Source of the DNA: Candidatus Levyibacteriota bacterium
GTDB taxonomy: Bacteria; Patescibacteriota; Microgenomatia; Levybacterales; GWA1-39-11
Direction of reading: 5' to 3'
Length of the DNA stretch: 7,986 nucleotides
NCBI GenBank assembly: GCA_016204525.1
Contig: JACQKO010000035.1
Location: forward strand, 1-7,986
The position numbers and the translations under genes were made by a program. Below, piece by piece: positions 6,282 through 7,986 of this stretch (positions within the stretch are counted from its first letter, which is position 1; the number at the start of each line of letters is the position of its first letter). A model generated the notes under the pieces. The model had not been told where the DNA came from. It made no database searches and saw only the letters and a list, made by a program, of their open reading frames with translations.

Positions 6282-7577
6282 TTAACTCGATTTAGCTCTT
6301 AATTTACCAAAATCAGCACAATGCTCAAAATAATCTTTATGCTTGTTGAATAACTCTTCTGGATATGTTTCAGTGATACTTTGATAAAGTTTTGGTATAA
6401 ACTCTTCTCCGTCAAGTTTAACAGCAATAAAAGTAGCCAACATAATATCCTCCCCGATCTTAATCACAGACTGGTCTGTAGAGCTTCGCCACGCCTTAGA
6501 AGCCATCTCATACTCATCTGTCTCACTTATATCAAAGTCCACACAAAATGACTGAGTTCTATTGCCATTGCTCATGAAGTGAGCTGGCATCTTACGATTT
6601 GAGCCGTTGATGATATACAAAACCTTTGTTACAAGATCCTCACTGTTATAGAGTCTTTCAGCCAGATCTACAATAAAGTCATGACGTATGAGTGTATTAC
6701 GCCAAGATTTTGGAATTACTTCACAACCGTAATACGCGCCAGCTAATGCTCCGGCAACTGCCCCTTGAGTATCGGTATCACCTCCGACAGCTATCGCTCT
6801 TGTTAGACAATCCTCGAATGTATCGGTAGTTAAGAAGGCATACAAGGCTACTTTCAGAGTATCGAGCGAGTAACCACGAATTTTCAGCTCATCTTCGTTT
6901 ATTTCATGAAGATTTGTATTCAAAAGGTTATGAAGCTCTGTTGGAATATCTGGGATCTCCGCTAATAAGGCTGAGCAGTAATCATTTTTGAAAAAACCTT
7001 CAAGCGCATAGCTAATAAACGAGTTCAAGGCTACACAGCTCCAAGCAGCAATCGTGTTATTGTGGGTTACAATCGCTGACCTCAGACTATACTCGATTAG
7101 TTTTTTAGGATCTTTGTAATACAAAAGGCCAATAGGCGCACAACGCATCAATGCGCCATTACCACCTGCTTTAGGATCATTCACAAGCTCAGTTGGTAAA
7201 TTATCCTCTGATTGCCTCGTGAGGAATTTGAGAGTTTGCTGACCAACGCCATAGGCTCTGTCCCCGTATGGAGTTGCATAACCCTCACGAAGCCACATTT
7301 TATACTTGGTAAACTGGTCTCTGGTATCAAACCCTTTTTCAATAAGACTTTCTGCAAGACAAATAGCCAGAGAGGTGTCGTCTGTGTAATATCCGGTAAC
7401 TGATTTGTTAAAGATTTGTGTTTCAACTGGTTCAAGTTTGTGAGATTGAAAGTAGGATCTAACTTTGTACGGTAATATAAACTCGTATGGCATACCCAGA
7501 TAATCCCCACAAGCCAAACCGACTAAGCACCCTTTTGTTTTATCGAGTATGTTATTGTTTCTCATTTTAATCTTCAT
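6282..7577 (-). CDS. ADP-ribosylglycohydrolase family protein (DraG/ARH fold) with C-terminal extension
   Basis: This 431-residue enzyme should hydrolyse ADP-ribose from a modified macromolecule or small molecule, using two divalent metals. It shows KGCLVGLACGDYLGMPYEF (15-33), the metal motif TDDTS (65-69), GGNGALMRCAPIG (138-150), THNN (171-174) in place of the more usual TH(P/G), and VGGDTDTQGAVAGALAGAYYG (264-284) with metal ligands Asp267 and Asp269. The core ends near residue 315. About 115 further residues (318-431, including a Cys/Asp-rich stretch and EELFNKHKDYFEHC) are not part of the standard fold and I do not recognise them. A second ATG four codons in (7563-7565) is an alternative start. 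There is no Shine-Dalgarno. It follows a short gene by 24 bp on the same strand and converges on the terminase gene with a 14-bp gap. ADP-ribose erasers in defence islands can reverse toxin or phage ADP-ribosylation; that role here is inference. Confidence 0.92.
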   Translation of the reverse strand: MKIKMRNNNILDKTKGCLVGLACGDYLGMPYEFILPYKVRSYFQSHKLEPVETQIFNKSVTGYYTDDTSLAICLAESLIEKGFDTRDQFTKYKMWLREGYATPYGDRAYGVGQQTLKFLTRQSEDNLPTELVNDPKAGGNGALMRCAPIGLLYYKDPKKLIEYSLRSAIVTHNNTIAAWSCVALNSFISYALEGFFKNDYCSALLAEIPDIPTELHNLLNTNLHEINEDELKIRGYSLDTLKVALYAFLTTDTFEDCLTRAIAVGGDTDTQGAVAGALAGAYYGCEVIPKSWRNTLIRHDFIVDLAERLYNSEDLVTKVLYIINGSNRKMPAHFMSNGNRTQSFCVDFDISETDEYEMASKAWRSSTDQSVIKIGEDIMLATFIAVKLDGEEFIPKLYQSITETYPEELFNKHKDYFEHCADFGKLRAKSS

Positions 7578-7581
7578 ATTT

Positions 7582-7613
7582 ATTGACAGACTACGTTACA
7601 ATCATGTGTCAAT
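7582..7613. promoter_or_regulatory. Inverted repeat ATTGACA-N18-TGTCAAT upstream of the ADP-ribosylglycohydrolase gene
   Basis: Perfect 7-bp arms at 7582-7588 and 7607-7613 flank 18 bp. The right arm reads TTGACA on the minus strand, a consensus -35 hexamer, but no good -10 lies 16-18 bp further. The dyad may be an operator or just coincidence. It sits between the short upstream gene and the hydrolase start. Confidence 0.25.
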
Positions 7614-7937
7614 CTCATCTCTCAACTTTTGAAACGATACGTTTAGCTTTCCAGCTAAACTCATATAAGCCTCTATTTTCTCCTTGTACTTCTTTTCCCA
7701 ATTATGGTATTCGCTAAATGTTGGTTTATCCTTTCCCTGTTGTCCTTTACTTAGCTCATTCAGTTTATTCGATGACAAATGCAATAGTTCAACAGCCTCA
7801 AAAAGGGCTGAATAATAACTAACGAGAATGTCATAGAAATCTTGTTGTACTTTTGTGTATTCTGGCAGGTACCCATTAAACTGAACATATATTCTGTATA
7901 AAATAATTACAGGAATAGGAGGTGAATATATGTTCAA
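7602..7937 (-). CDS. Unknown short helical protein, probably 5'-truncated
   Basis: The open frame gives up to 111 residues, but the only start at its beginning is a TTG at 7937 that lies inside the opposing gene and has no Shine-Dalgarno. The first 17 or so residues (IYSPPIPVIILYRIYV) look like translated non-coding DNA. From about VQFNGYLPEYTKVQQDFYD onward it looks like real protein: amphipathic helices with Leu, Lys and Glu, YSALFEAVELLHL, then EKIEAYMSLAGKLNVSFQKLRDE. I recognise no family. It probably continued upstream before the rightward element inserted near 7880-7905, so the visible part would be a C-terminal remnant. The stop is 24 bp before the ADP-ribosylglycohydrolase start, so the two were likely one operon. 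It could also be intact with a non-standard start. Confidence 0.5.
   Translation of the reverse strand: MNIYSPPIPVIILYRIYVQFNGYLPEYTKVQQDFYDILVSYYSALFEAVELLHLSSNKLNELSKGQQGKDKPTFSEYHNWEKKYKEKIEAYMSLAGKLNVSFQKLRDEIDT
7897..7902 (+). promoter_or_regulatory. Possible -10 box for the rightward gene at the window edge
   Basis: TATAAA preceded by TG lies 27 bp before the ATG at 7930, with start point near 7909. The -35 is poor: TTAAAC at 7876-7881 with a 15-bp spacer. CTGTA (7894-7898) and TACAG (7908-7912) form a small inverted repeat around the box. Confidence 0.3.
7917..7925 (+). promoter_or_regulatory. Consensus Shine-Dalgarno AGGAGGTGA
   Basis: This is a full match to the anti-Shine-Dalgarno, 7 nt from GGAGG to the ATG at 7930. 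It is the only canonical ribosome binding site in the window and decides the start of the rightward partial gene. Confidence 0.8.
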
Positions 7938-7986
7938 ACCAATAGCTCAAGATGTTAAGACCCAAATAATTGGCAGGATTAAAAAT
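7930..7986 (+). CDS. Partial gene, probable transposase N-terminus, runs off the window
   Basis: The 19 visible codons read MFKPIAQDVKTQIIGRIKN. A perfect Shine-Dalgarno precedes the ATG and the frame is open to the last base. The pattern of a short lead, then (D/E)VK.QI..R(I/V)KN, resembles the first helix of IS3/IS-type transposase OrfA proteins, which continue with a helix-turn-helix for end binding. That match rests on few residues. Its placement against a start-less gene on the other strand supports a mobile element whose left end lies near 7880-7905. Confidence 0.6.
   Translation, partial: MFKPIAQDVKTQIIGRIKN

Noticed and set aside
7181..7510. Minus-strand open frame of 109 codons within the ADP-ribosylglycohydrolase gene
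   Set aside because: It is an out-of-frame shadow of a gene whose own frame has all family motifs.
1..7986. Alternative genetic code with TGA read as an amino acid
   Set aside because: TGA cleanly ends the methyltransferase (4796-4798, in the ATGA overlap) and the terminase-like gene, so the standard code fits.
1..7986. CRISPR array, tRNA or rRNA genes
   Set aside because: No regularly spaced repeats or recognisable tRNA/rRNA sequence were seen on either strand.

Overview
The window looks like an accessory (defence and mobile-element) stretch of an AT-rich bacterial genome, or of an element living in one. It is densely packed with short intergenic gaps, and TGA works as a normal stop codon. 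Most genes lack an obvious Shine-Dalgarno sequence. A 38-residue protein at the left edge matches a small conserved family I associate with Candidate Phyla Radiation / Patescibacteria genomes. That lineage is a plausible but unproven source. No rRNA, tRNA or housekeeping gene is present to fix the taxonomy.

Left block (13-3696, minus strand). Three genes read leftward and are separated by 4-5 bp, so they are almost certainly one operon: a 434-residue protein with an N-terminal AlbA_2 (Schlafen-type) domain, then a 750-residue DUF262/GmrSD-like protein with an HNH motif and its own C-terminal AlbA_2 domain, then the 38-residue mini-protein. The DUF262-HNH architecture is typical of enzymes that restrict phage DNA, often modified DNA. 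The pairing with a second AlbA_2 protein makes this a candidate two- or three-gene defence system.

Centre (3697-5748). A 133-bp divergent intergenic region carries a perfect TATAAT on each strand. Rightward, a beta-class adenine-type DNA methyltransferase overlaps by 4 bp a 317-residue protein with a PD-(D/E)XK signature, most simply its cognate type II restriction endonuclease. The restriction-modification pair and the leftward operon therefore sit back to back and share a control region.

Right block (5749-7986). A strong stem-loop and T-tract terminator follows the endonuclease gene and ends four bases before the start of an isolated phage terminase small subunit gene. No large terminase or capsid gene is visible. 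Convergent with it is an ADP-ribosylglycohydrolase (DraG/ARH fold) with an unusual C-terminal extension. It lies downstream of a short gene that has no usable start codon. The 5' end of that gene collides with a rightward frame that has a perfect Shine-Dalgarno sequence and runs off the window. This frame resembles the start of a transposase-type helix-turn-helix protein, so the short gene is probably truncated by an insertion.

Taken together this is a small defence island (restriction-modification plus a GmrSD/AlbA_2 module plus an ADP-ribose-removing enzyme) with phage and transposon debris at its edge. The most interesting candidate system is the AlbA_2 + DUF262-HNH-AlbA_2 operon placed divergently to the restriction-modification pair.
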